In this document: positions 5,236 to 12,877 of the stretch, piece after piece
Layout: each line of letters starts with the position of its first letter
Numbering within the stretch: position 1 is the first letter of the stretch
DNA from: C7867-002 sp964646515
GTDB lineage: Bacteria > Patescibacteriota > Minisyncoccia > Phycocordibacterales > PALSA-1337
Direction: 5' to 3'
DNA: 18,699 nucleotides
Assembly: GCA_964646515.1 (NCBI GenBank)
Contig: CAZYES010000015.1
Coordinates: 1-18,699 of the forward strand
Translations under genes and position numbers: made by a program
The notes under the pieces: model-generated
What the model saw: only the letters and a program-made list of their open reading frames with translations
Told to the model about the DNA's origin: nothing
Database searches by the model: none

Positions 5236-6031
5236 TAATTTAAATGAATATTTACTCGAGACCCATTTTTGTGATTTTAACAACAAGGCTATAGTCAAAA
5301 TTGCTTTGGATTATAAAGCTCGATATTCTGATCAACGTAGTTTAGCTCAAGCACTTTTTTATTTCGTGAGAGACCACACTCATTATAGGGTTGGAAACTG
5401 GTCAAAGAAGGCCTCAGCTACATTAGCCGAGGCTGGTGGCACATGCACGAATAACGCCAATCTTTTGGTGGCGTTGTTGAGAGCGACAAGCATTCCTGCC
5501 GGGTATGGTGTGATGGATGTTATTGGTCCAGAGTATTTTGGTCCGATCATATTGCCGAAGTTCTCACGGAATATTTCTCGGCGATCAAAACACGTGTATT
5601 GTTTTGTGAATATTGAGGGCGAATGGATAAGATGCGACCCGTCTGACGATGAGCCTTTATCTGTAAATACTCACCATCTCAATCCCCAAAGCAAGATAAT
5701 CGAATGGAATGGTCTCAGTGATGCTATGTTGAATTTGAATCCCAGCCATATAATAAATAATCGTGGTCCCATAGCTAATATAGATGATATAATAGGTAAG
5801 AGAATGAAACGTAGACGTGTGATACCGGTATACTTTGCAAATATTTACATACAATTTTTACGGGAAGATGGCAAAAAGGTTGCCAAGATATCAGATCTTG
5901 AAAATAGTTTTGAGGATTGGCTTATGAAGAAACATTTTTTAACATTCGTTTTTTATAAGATATTCTTCTTTTTTGAGTCGGCAGTGAACTTGCGCCAGAG
6001 ACAAAAGACAGGATCAGATTTTATTCAATAA
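5222..6031 (+). CDS. Transglutaminase-like cysteine protein
   Basis: The fold is that of the transglutaminase/papain-like superfamily. Cys75 lies in AGGTCTNNANLLVALLRATS, His124 in SKHVYCFVNIEGEW and Asp139 in RCDPSDD, forming the expected Cys-His-Asp triad in order and spacing. RAxGIPA-type wording (RATSIPAGYG) follows the Cys helix, as is usual in this family. No signal peptide is visible; a hydrophobic Phe-rich stretch near residues 238-252 might contact a membrane. The gene starts inside the end of coaB and is probably co-transcribed with coaC-coaB and perhaps the histidine kinase 4 bases downstream. Whether it acts as a peptidase or amidase is unknown. The nearby RiPP locus is separately transcribed, so I do not assign it there. 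Confidence 0.75.
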   Translation: MPSNDNLNEYLLETHFCDFNNKAIVKIALDYKARYSDQRSLAQALFYFVRDHTHYRVGNWSKKASATLAEAGGTCTNNANLLVALLRATSIPAGYGVMDVIGPEYFGPIILPKFSRNISRRSKHVYCFVNIEGEWIRCDPSDDEPLSVNTHHLNPQSKIIEWNGLSDAMLNLNPSHIINNRGPIANIDDIIGKRMKRRRVIPVYFANIYIQFLREDGKKVAKISDLENSFEDWLMKKHFLTFVFYKIFFFFESAVNLRQRQKTGSDFIQ

Positions 6032-6035
6032 ACAT

Positions 6036-7613
6036 ATGTTTGATATCTACCAATCATCGATACTAATAGCTGCTCTGTTTTTCACTGGATTTGGTGGTTT
6101 TGCCGTATGGAAGGACCATCGAGATCAGCAGACTAGGCTATTTGCGCTAATGACTTTGGCATTTGCTATCTGGATATATTCATGGTTCGGACTCTTAAGG
6201 ATTGGTGTTGATAATTCTGATACCGCTTTGTTATTTGCACGTCTGCTGAATTTCGGCGCTATATTCATACCAGTATTATTTTTGCATTGGGTATTAACTA
6301 TTGTTGGTCAAGCGAGGCTCAAAGAAGGGAAGATGTTATTGTGGATATGCTATGCTATCACAGCATATTTCGCTACTTTTAGTTTTTCTGATTTATATGT
6401 GTCTGGGACTCGGAGTACGCCCATATTTCAATATTGGCCCGTAGCTGGTCCGCTGTATCCGTATTTTGTCGCCATAGGATACATAGGGTTTGTAGTTATA
6501 GGCCTGGTCATTCTTGCAATTAACATCTCGAAAGCGTCTGGAGAACCCAAAATTAGGATGATCTATCTGCTTGTTGGGGCAATTCTAGGTTTTGGTGGGG
6601 GTATAACAAATTTTCCCCTAATGTTTGGATATGATTTGCCCGAATTTTGTATTCTTATAGGTGTATTTATGCTCATGGCTTGTCCATTAGTTCTTAGTTA
6701 TGCAGCTTTACATTACAGACTATTTAATATCCGCAATGTTGCGGTTCAACTTTTTGCCGGAGCGTTCGATGTCATATTTATAATAAATATTCTGCGAGCA
6801 CAGACATTCTCAGACGCAATTGTTAATTTGTTGATTCTGCTTTTTGCCCTCTGGTTTACCTATTTGTTGTTGAGGACCCTTTATAGGGAAGTCGAACAAC
6901 GCGAAGCTCTGACTATTGCCAACGCAAGCCAAGAGAACTTGATTCATATAATGAACCATCAGATCAAGGGATTCATAGGTAAAAATAGGAATATCTTTGC
7001 AGAGCTGATGAGTGGAGACTATGGAACGGCTCCCGAACCTTTCATTCCTCTACTCAAGGAAGGGTTCGAACAATCAACGAATGGCGTCAACTATGTCCAG
7101 AGCATATTGCGTGGAGCTAGTGCGGCCACGGGGAAATTGCCATTTAGTATGGTTCCTATGGATTTGAAGCAGATAGCGCTCAATGAAATATCCCAAGAAA
7201 AATCGATTGCCGAGAAGAAAGGTTTGACTTATGAAAGCTCGGTAGAGGATGGCGACTACAACATAGTAGGCGATCCTGTTCAAATAGCTGAAGCGTTCAA
7301 AAACCTCATAACCAACGCCATAAAGTATAATAGTCCAGACGGACACATCTGGATAAATCTCAAACACTCGGATGAGAAGGTTACTTTTTCGGTGAAAGAT
7401 TCTGGAGTTGGCGTATCAGATAAAGACAAAACCAAATTATTTACCGCCGGTGGTATGGGGGAAAACTCTAGGAGGATCAATGTTGAGGCTGCTGGCTACG
7501 GTCTATCATTCGTAAAAGGGGTTGCGATAGCCCATGGGGGCATTGCTGGGTACAAGTCAAATGGCCCAGAGAAAGGATCTACGTTCTTCATCGAATTGCC
7601 TGTACGAAGTTGA
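6036..7613 (+). CDS. Multi-pass membrane sensor histidine kinase
   Basis: Residues 1 to about 280 hold roughly eight hydrophobic segments, resembling the 7TM-type sensor regions of some histidine kinases. A short helix (YREVEQREALTIANASQENL) leads to the presumed phospho-acceptor His308 in MNHQIKGFIGKNR, a divergent H-box. The ATPase domain follows: N-box FKNLITNAIKYN (421-432), G1 box DSGVGV (455-460) and G2 box GYGLSFVKG (487-495), ending with GSTFFIELPVRS. Length is 525 residues. No response regulator is adjacent; the nearest is the CheY-like protein at 15634-16047 in the pilus cluster, and any pairing is speculative. It starts 4 bases after the preceding gene without a ribosome-binding site. 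The signal sensed is unknown. Confidence 0.88.
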   Translation: MFDIYQSSILIAALFFTGFGGFAVWKDHRDQQTRLFALMTLAFAIWIYSWFGLLRIGVDNSDTALLFARLLNFGAIFIPVLFLHWVLTIVGQARLKEGKMLLWICYAITAYFATFSFSDLYVSGTRSTPIFQYWPVAGPLYPYFVAIGYIGFVVIGLVILAINISKASGEPKIRMIYLLVGAILGFGGGITNFPLMFGYDLPEFCILIGVFMLMACPLVLSYAALHYRLFNIRNVAVQLFAGAFDVIFIINILRAQTFSDAIVNLLILLFALWFTYLLLRTLYREVEQREALTIANASQENLIHIMNHQIKGFIGKNRNIFAELMSGDYGTAPEPFIPLLKEGFEQSTNGVNYVQSILRGASAATGKLPFSMVPMDLKQIALNEISQEKSIAEKKGLTYESSVEDGDYNIVGDPVQIAEAFKNLITNAIKYNSPDGHIWINLKHSDEKVTFSVKDSGVGVSDKDKTKLFTAGGMGENSRRINVEAAGYGLSFVKGVAIAHGGIAGYKSNGPEKGSTFFIELPVRS

Positions 7614-7841
7614 GTGGTTTTTCGTGTATAGGGCCAATATTATTTCCAACTTTGTCTGAAGATAATAAAAGAATCCCTGTTTTCTATAGTGGATAATTTG
7701 GGTCGGTCTTCATAATGTTGTGTTACAATGAACTTAAACCAAGGGCACAGGTTTCTTTGGTCCTAGCACTATGATGGTGGTCAATGGGATGTAGTACTGT
7801 TATAATTATCATTATCAAGAAAATAACCTACAATTTTTATC
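7614..7841 (+). other. Intergenic region with promoter-like boxes and a small hairpin
   Basis: No gene is supported here. TACAAT at 7724-7729 and TATAAT at 7801-7806 are -10-like. Two overlapping, mutually exclusive short stems are possible: AAACC (7736-7740) with GGTTT (7750-7754), or ACCAA (7738-7742) with TTGGT (7757-7761). Neither is followed by a T-run. I see no known riboswitch signature. Confidence 0.3.
7829..7834 (+). promoter_or_regulatory. Possible -10 box of the small membrane ORF
   Basis: TACAAT lies 7 bases before the ATG at 7842, the same spacing as the leaderless promoters elsewhere in the window. TATAAT at 7801-7806 is an alternative that would give a leader of about 30 bases. 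Confidence 0.4.
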
Positions 7842-7958
7842 ATGAAAAAAAGTAGTTACAAGACCGTGGATCTTCCGTTACCAACGCGTATCATTTTTGT
7901 TTTTGTCATCCTGTCGAATATTTTTGTTACTATCGTTGTCATTAAAGGTCTAATATAG
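7842..7958 (+). CDS. Small one-helix membrane protein (38 aa), hypothetical
   Basis: The ORF begins MKKSSYKTVDLPLPTR and then runs into one hydrophobic segment, IIFVFVILSNIFVTIVVI (residues 17-34), ending KGLI. Lysines before the helix predict a cytoplasmic N-terminus. The stop lies 5 bases before the pilin-like gene at 7964, suggesting co-transcription. The start has a -10 box at leaderless spacing and the ATC-ATG context seen at other genes. I do not recognise a family. It may be a small pilus-associated or regulatory membrane peptide, or a chance ORF. Confidence 0.45.
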   Translation: MKKSSYKTVDLPLPTRIIFVFVILSNIFVTIVVIKGLI

Positions 7959-7963
7959 ATATC

Positions 7964-8701
7964 ATGGAAAAACACAATCGTGGTTTTACTCTCATTGAAC
8001 TTCTCGTAGTTATTTCTATTATTGGCGTGCTCTCGTCTATTGTGCTCGTCTCTCTGAAGGGCGCTCGTGAGAAGGCTACCGTTGGAGCGGGATTGCAATT
8101 TGACTCTTCCAATTATCATGCCTTTGGTGCTGATGCTGTGGCGATCTACAATTTTGATGATGGGATACTGAACCCATTGACCGATACTTCAGGCAACGCT
8201 AACGGGAATCTTGGTTGTTCGTCAGTGTCTTCTTATGGTGATGGTATAATAGGTAAAGCTATAAAACTCACTAGTGCTGGTTTTTGTTCGATAAATCCTT
8301 ATAAATATGTTGATTTTAATAAAAATGGTGGAGGGAGCGTTTCTTTTTGGATTAAGTTAATGGGGACATTAAATGCTACCAATAACTACCTAGCTTATAT
8401 AAAAGGAAAATGGATACGTATAACTTCAAGTGGAGAAATTCTCATGCCAGTTGACTCTGGTAGTCTTGTGAGTAAAAAGAAGTTGTCATTGGATCCTTCT
8501 GCCCCTTGGACACATGTACTAATTTCTTGGTCGTCAGGTGGCACCGCCATTTATATTAACGGTCAGCTTGACAATACTGCAGGTACCGTTACTTTTTCTT
8601 CTGCCGCAGGACCTTTTCATATTGGCGGTTGGGGTTCTACCTCTGGTGTTGGTTGTCTCATAGACCAATTCGCCATATATAACTACGCTGTCACACCGTA
8701 A
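7964..8701 (+). CDS. Type IV pilin-like protein fused to a LamG/concanavalin-like domain
   Basis: The N-terminus is a class III (type IV pilin) signal: basic MEKHNRG, then FTLIELLVVISIIGVLSS. The predicted prepilin-peptidase cut is after Gly7, with the conserved Glu at mature position 5. The remaining 200 or so residues resemble a LamG / concanavalin A-like jelly roll (VAIYNFDDG, GKAIKLTS, GGSVSFWIKL, WTHVLISWSSGGTAIYINGQLDN, PFHIGGWG, CLIDQFAIYNYAV). Three Cys (two near 77-102, one at about 230) could form disulfides outside the cell. It is probably a minor pilin or surface pseudopilin with a carbohydrate- or protein-binding head, possibly for host attachment. It lies 2.3 kb from the main pilus cluster, with tyrS and comF between. 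Confidence 0.83.
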   Translation: MEKHNRGFTLIELLVVISIIGVLSSIVLVSLKGAREKATVGAGLQFDSSNYHAFGADAVAIYNFDDGILNPLTDTSGNANGNLGCSSVSSYGDGIIGKAIKLTSAGFCSINPYKYVDFNKNGGGSVSFWIKLMGTLNATNNYLAYIKGKWIRITSSGEILMPVDSGSLVSKKKLSLDPSAPWTHVLISWSSGGTAIYINGQLDNTAGTVTFSSAAGPFHIGGWGSTSGVGCLIDQFAIYNYAVTP

Positions 8702-8767
8702 TCATAAACTTATGAAGTGTGGTCTCCTTGTGTTACACTTACATTGTTATTAGATTAAATTGATATC

Positions 8768-9043
8768 ATGTATGATACATTGTATCCAAATTCTTGGGGC
8801 CTTAGCCCGTTAGAAGCTATTGGCCTGAGTATTGCCGTAGCCATCGTATTTCTCGTTGTCATTGCTTTGAAGGGAATGGCACTCTGGCATTCGGCACGAC
8901 GAGATGAAAAGTGGTGGTTTATCATTTTGCTGGTAGTCAATACTATTGGTATTCTCGAGTTTATTTATCTCTTCTTTGTTGTTGGCAAGTGGCACAAATT
9001 CAAAGATTATAAAAAGACACCAAACCCAACTAACCAATCATGA
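8768..9043 (+). CDS. Small two-helix membrane protein, DUF5652-like
   Basis: This 91-residue protein has two hydrophobic segments (about 14-36 and 50-73) separated by a conserved-looking loop LKGMALWHSARRDEKWW, and a basic tail. The pattern ALWHSARRxEKWWF, then VNTxGILE and YLFFV, recalls DUF5652, a family common in Parcubacteria. Function is unknown. Its stop codon overlaps the tyrS start in an ATGA junction, so the two are translationally coupled. The ATG is preceded by GATATC with no ribosome-binding site. Confidence 0.75.
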   Translation: MYDTLYPNSWGLSPLEAIGLSIAVAIVFLVVIALKGMALWHSARRDEKWWFIILLVVNTIGILEFIYLFFVVGKWHKFKDYKKTPNPTNQS

Positions 9044-10236
9044 AGGTTGTTACCGATAAAGCTCGCATAGAAGAAATGTTTGCTCGTGGCACAGTCATGG
9101 AGGTTTTGCCGTCCAAGGAAGAACTCATAAAAAAGATGGTTTCGGGCGAGCGCATCAAGATCTATATTGGACTTGACCCAACTGCAACTTCTATTCATCT
9201 TGGCCATGCCAAGAACGTCATGTTTCTGGAAGAAATGCGCAAGCTTGGCCACGAAGTTATTCTTCTTTTTGGTGATTTTACCGCGCGCATCGGTGATCCG
9301 TCTGACAAAAAGGCTACCAGAAAACAACTCACGGCCGAAGAAGTAAAGAAAAATGTGGCTGGTTGGGTCGAGCAGTTCCGACCGCTTCTGGACTTTGATG
9401 ACAAAGAAAATCCCGCTAGGCTAGAATACAATTCGAGTTGGTTGTCCAAGCTAAATTTCAACGATGTTTTGGAATTGGCCGCCAATTTCACCGTTCAACA
9501 AATGCTCGAACGCGACATGTTCCGAGAGCGCCTGAATAACAATACGCCTATTCACGTTCATGAGTTTATGTATCCTTTGATGCAAGGCTATGATAGCGTG
9601 GCCATGAATGTAGATGCCGAGCTATGTGGCACCGATCAGATTTTCAACGCCATGGCTGGACGTGTTCTCCAGAAAAGATTTAACAATAAAGACAAATTTG
9701 TCATCGCCTTGAACTTGATCGCCAATCCAAAGACCGGCGAACTCATGTCAAAATCCAATGGCACAGGAGTTTTTGTCGATGTTCCGGGGAACGAATTGTT
9801 TGGCGCGATCATGGCTCTGCCGGATCCGATGATCGATCCTCTTTTTTTGAATTGCACTAGGATCCCTATGGCCGATAGAGAAAAATTGATGAAAGATGGC
9901 CCACGTCGCGCCAAAGCGAGTATTGCTTTTGATATTGTCAAGAGATTTCATGGCGAAAAGGTCGCTCTGGAGGCCGAGCAGGCTTTCGACAAAACTTTTG
10001 CCAAAGGTGGTGTGCCTGACGATATACAGGAGATCAAATTTACTGGTAATGGTTCATTCGCTGAGGCGGTTATCAAAGCGGGCATCGTGCCTTCAAAGAC
10101 CGAGTGGAGACGGTTGGTCAATGATGGCGCTGTTGGGATCGTGGACGGCCCCAAAATAACTGATCCAAATTTTGTTCCTACGGAGACTATAATTATCAAA
10201 ATAGGGAAACGCAGATTCGTAAAAATACTGTTGTGA
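9040..10236 (+). CDS. tyrS: Tyrosyl-tRNA synthetase
   Basis: This class I aminoacyl-tRNA synthetase charges tRNA-Tyr. The HIGH signature is HLGH at 53-56, following IGLDPTATSI. The KMSKS signature is LMSKS at 235-239. LFGDFTARIGDPS, YPLMQGYDS and CGTDQIFN are typical tyrosine-site segments. The C-terminal 70 or so residues (GIVPSKTEWRRLVNDGAVGI onward) are an S4 RNA-binding domain. Length is 398 residues, normal for the family. It overlaps the upstream small membrane gene by 4 bases. Its stop codon TGA abuts the stop of the convergent comF; no terminator hairpin is visible between them. Confidence 0.97.
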   Translation: MKVVTDKARIEEMFARGTVMEVLPSKEELIKKMVSGERIKIYIGLDPTATSIHLGHAKNVMFLEEMRKLGHEVILLFGDFTARIGDPSDKKATRKQLTAEEVKKNVAGWVEQFRPLLDFDDKENPARLEYNSSWLSKLNFNDVLELAANFTVQQMLERDMFRERLNNNTPIHVHEFMYPLMQGYDSVAMNVDAELCGTDQIFNAMAGRVLQKRFNNKDKFVIALNLIANPKTGELMSKSNGTGVFVDVPGNELFGAIMALPDPMIDPLFLNCTRIPMADREKLMKDGPRRAKASIAFDIVKRFHGEKVALEAEQAFDKTFAKGGVPDDIQEIKFTGNGSFAEAVIKAGIVPSKTEWRRLVNDGAVGIVDGPKITDPNFVPTETIIIKIGKRRFVKILL

Positions 10237-10239
10237 TCA
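10234..10239. other. Back-to-back stop codons of tyrS and comF (TGATCA)
   Basis: The palindrome TGATCA supplies TGA on the plus strand for tyrS (10234-10236) and TGA on the minus strand for comF (10239-10237). The two genes have no intergenic base. Confidence 0.95.
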
Positions 10240-10917
10240 GTGCGCTAGGGATAGGCCCGATACTTTTTTGAATCCGGCTTTTTTTAATGTTGCCATCGCT
10301 TCTTGCATCGTACTGCCCGTGGTAATAACGTCATCAATTATTAGGATAGTTTTGTCTTTTGTTTGATCGTACGTCGGCATGCAGGATGAATGATTGAAAC
10401 TTTCATTTTTTTGGACCGCTTTCTCATTCACAGAGAAAATTCCTTTGGCGCTTTCCAGCCTCTCTTTTCTATTTTTTAGCGTTTGTCTAGAAACATGGTG
10501 CGTACGTAATAAGAGATTACAGTCGAATGTGAGTTCTTGGTTAGCGTCAAGACGTTTGATCTCATCTATCAGTAATTCACATTGATTGAAGCCACGTTCT
10601 CTGCGTCGCCTCGGCGTCATGGGCATAGGTATAACAAGCGATTTTGCGTGTGATTCAAGTATCTTTTGGTATAATGCATAACCGCCGATTGCCACTGAAG
10701 AATATATTTTTTTATATTTAATGTTCCAGATTAACTTTGTTACTCGCGGATCTTTGTAAGCAAATACAGAGTAGGCGTTGGTTATTGGCGGTCTCGGTGC
10801 TTTTGGTAATTTCAAGTAAGCTTCTTTCGGCGAGTAATTCAAAAGCTCCCTTTCTTGTTTGGATATAGGGAAGAGGGAATCCAATATGAAAGCGCGTAAT
10901 GATTTTATGAAGTTCAT
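10237..10917 (-). CDS. comF: ComF-like phosphoribosyltransferase-fold protein
   Basis: The C-terminal PRPP-binding loop ILIIDDVITTGST and the upstream PMPMTPRRRRERGFNQCELL are diagnostic of ComF/GntX proteins, associated with DNA uptake. The family usually begins with a Cys4 zinc finger; here the matching region (LDSLFPISKQERELLNYSP) has no cysteine, so the finger is lost. Length is 226 residues. The gene is convergent with tyrS and divergent from pilM, sharing a 56-base promoter region. On the minus strand TATAGT (complement of 10933-10938) lies about 15 bases before the ATG and may be its -10 box. Location beside the pilus genes fits a role in competence: pili capture DNA and ComF acts downstream. 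Confidence 0.87.
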   Translation of the reverse strand: MNFIKSLRAFILDSLFPISKQERELLNYSPKEAYLKLPKAPRPPITNAYSVFAYKDPRVTKLIWNIKYKKIYSSVAIGGYALYQKILESHAKSLVIPMPMTPRRRRERGFNQCELLIDEIKRLDANQELTFDCNLLLRTHHVSRQTLKNRKERLESAKGIFSVNEKAVQKNESFNHSSCMPTYDQTKDKTILIIDDVITTGSTMQEAMATLKKAGFKKVSGLSLAH

Positions 10918-10961
10918 ATTTCAATGATCGATACTATATCACTATTTTTATAGTTAAATGT

Positions 10962-10967
10962 TATAAT
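10962..10967 (+). promoter_or_regulatory. Leaderless promoter of pilM
   Basis: TATAAT, preceded by TGT (extended -10 form TGn), is followed by 6 bases and then the ATG at 10974. There is no ribosome-binding site. It likely drives the pilus cluster. Confidence 0.78.
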
Positions 10968-10973
10968 ATCTAC

Positions 10974-12083
10974 ATGTCTCTATTATCTTCGTTTTCCTTT
11001 TTCAAAAAAAATTCCAGTGTTCTTGGCATTGACATTGGTTCTTCGGCCATCAAGGTGGTGCAGATAAAGAAAAAGCATGGTCGTGCTGTCCTGGAGACAT
11101 ACGGTGAATTGGCATTGGGGCCATATGCCTCTATTGAAGTGGGCAGATCAGTTTCATTACCGGTAGACAAAACCATCGAAGCTGTTACCGATATTCTCCG
11201 CGAATCCAAGACAACGACCAATATTTGCGGTGTTGCTTTGCCACGGTCTTCTAGTCTGCTTAGCTTCATCACTATCCCTGGAGTGCCAGAAAAACAGATT
11301 GGTGACATTGTGGCTATAGAGGCGCGCAAGTATATCCCCGTACCATTGAATGAGGTACTTCTAGATTATTCCATTATTCCGAGGGAGGATTCTTACATTA
11401 CTGATACCAATGATGAATCTGCCAAAACAGAGAGAAAGAATCTCGATGTTTTGGTTGTCGCCATTCACAATGACTATATTACCCAATACAAGTCGATCAT
11501 GTCTGGCTCAAATCTACAGCCGGGATTTTATGAAATAGAGATTTTTAGTTCTATTCGCTCGGTTATCGAGCAGGGTGTTTCTACAAACATGATTATCGAT
11601 ATGGGCGCGCAATCGACCAAGCTTTATATTGTCGAGCGTGGCATATTGCGTTCGTCCCATATTATCAACAAAGGCAGTCAAGATATCACCTTGGCATTAT
11701 CAAAAGCTTTGTCTATTCCCATAAGCGAAGCGGAAACCATAAAACGTACTCATGGACTCAAGGGCGGGCCGGAATACAAAGAGCTAACCGAGATTATCAC
11801 AGTCAATCTAGACTATATTTTCTACGAGGCCAATGCCACACTTCTAGGATATCATAAGAAATATTCAAAAAACATCAGCAAAATTATCTTGACCGGTGGC
11901 GGTGTTTTGCTTCGGGGATTTACTGATTTGGCCAAAATCAGTTTTCAGACCAATGTCGTCTATGCCGATCCTTTTGGCAAACTAGAAACCCCCGCTTTTC
12001 TTTCCGAAGAATTTATGCAGGCTGGACCGGAATTTGCCGTTGCTATTGGCGTGGCTTTGAGGAGATTGTCAGAGATAGAGTGA
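10974..12083 (+). CDS. pilM: Type IV pilus assembly ATPase-fold protein PilM
   Basis: PilM is an actin-like cytoplasmic protein that binds the N-terminal tail of PilN and links the motor to the membrane complex. The sequence shows LGIDIGSSAIKVVQI (17-31), the first phosphate motif of the actin/FtsA fold, then a SHS2-type insert, IDMGAQSTKLYIVERG as second phosphate motif, and ILTGGGVLLRGF as adenosine motif. TIPGVPEKQIGDIVAIEARKYIPVP is characteristic of PilM. The length of 369 residues is normal. It is the first gene of the pilM-N-O-P-like-B run. Confidence 0.95.
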   Translation: MSLLSSFSFFKKNSSVLGIDIGSSAIKVVQIKKKHGRAVLETYGELALGPYASIEVGRSVSLPVDKTIEAVTDILRESKTTTNICGVALPRSSSLLSFITIPGVPEKQIGDIVAIEARKYIPVPLNEVLLDYSIIPREDSYITDTNDESAKTERKNLDVLVVAIHNDYITQYKSIMSGSNLQPGFYEIEIFSSIRSVIEQGVSTNMIIDMGAQSTKLYIVERGILRSSHIINKGSQDITLALSKALSIPISEAETIKRTHGLKGGPEYKELTEIITVNLDYIFYEANATLLGYHKKYSKNISKIILTGGGVLLRGFTDLAKISFQTNVVYADPFGKLETPAFLSEEFMQAGPEFAVAIGVALRRLSEIE

Positions 12084-12116
12084 CGTTATACACACCCTTG
12101 ATTTCTGGATATCTGC

Positions 12117-12137
12117 TATAATATAGGAGAATTCTCC
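12117..12137 (+). promoter_or_regulatory. -10 box and self-complementary ribosome-binding site of the pilN-like gene
   Basis: TATAAT (12117-12122) is followed by AGGAGA (12125-12130), one of the few Shine-Dalgarno sites in the window, 7 bases before the ATG. The 12-base stretch 12126-12137 is a perfect palindrome (GGAGAATTCTCC). The SD can pair with CTCC just before the start codon, in a 4-bp stem with an AATT loop. Confidence 0.55.
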
Positions 12138-12815
12138 ATGGAAACAAAATTTCAAACCTCATTTATTCCTAAGAAATCTGTTGCCTCGATAGGAGGCGTC
12201 GGCGTGGCCAAGGCTACTCCTCGTCGAAGTTCCAGTTTGTTCATGATCCTTGCCGTCATGATTTTCATCATTTCTTTGGGAGCGGTCGGGGGCATGTATC
12301 TTTGGAAAGAATATTTGGTTAGTAAGCAGGAAAATTACAAAAAACAGTTAGTCCAAAAAGAAAAACAGTTTGATTCCAATCTCATACAACAGCTCAAGCG
12401 AGAGAATGTGAAGATCGATTTGGCCAAACAACTCTTGGACAAACATCTGGCTGTCTCAAGCATATTCAGCATTATCTCCCAGTTTACCATCAGAGACGTC
12501 AGGTTTTTGTCGATGGATGTTTCTGCGCCCAATGACCAATCATCAGATCTCAAAGTTGATATGGATGGCTATGGTACCAGTTTGCAGGCAGTGGCTTTCC
12601 AATCGGATGTTCTTGGCCAGTTGGAGCAGTATGGCCTGAGAGATATTGTAAAAAATCCGATCATGTCCGATCCCAGTCTAGATGCCAGTGGAGCAGTTTC
12701 TTTTGGTTTTACCGCCACGATCAATCCAAATAGCCTATCCTACGAAAAGTTGATCAGTAGCATGACCAATGGCAACGGGCAGGAGTTACCGCAGGCCAGT
12801 TCTACGACCGAGTGA
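12138..12815 (+). CDS. pilN: PilN-like type IV pilus assembly protein
   Basis: This is a bitopic membrane protein of 225 residues. A cytoplasmic N-terminus (FQTSFIPKKS) precedes one transmembrane helix at about 33-54, then a coiled coil (KEYLVSKQENYKKQLVQKEKQFDSNLIQQLKREN) and a periplasm-side or external alpha/beta domain. The N-terminal peptide corresponds to the segment that PilN uses to dock on PilM, and the gene follows pilM directly. Sequence similarity to proteobacterial PilN is low, so the name rests on position and topology. It has a proper Shine-Dalgarno site, unlike its neighbours. Confidence 0.78.
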   Translation: METKFQTSFIPKKSVASIGGVGVAKATPRRSSSLFMILAVMIFIISLGAVGGMYLWKEYLVSKQENYKKQLVQKEKQFDSNLIQQLKRENVKIDLAKQLLDKHLAVSSIFSIISQFTIRDVRFLSMDVSAPNDQSSDLKVDMDGYGTSLQAVAFQSDVLGQLEQYGLRDIVKNPIMSDPSLDASGAVSFGFTATINPNSLSYEKLISSMTNGNGQELPQASSTTE

Positions 12816-12877
12816 TGTAGCAATTTGTTTGACTCAATTATTCCCAAACATATAACTTTCAATTTTTTCAAATAATC

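Noticed and set aside
7724..7766. Mini-ORF of 12 codons after TACAAT with a hairpin, as an attenuator
   Set aside because: It is too short and lacks a T-run terminator or a recognisable amino-acid or riboswitch signature.
8715..8740. AAGTGT/ACACTT inverted repeat after the pilin-lectin gene as terminator
   Set aside because: It has a six-bp stem, a 14-base loop and no following T-run.
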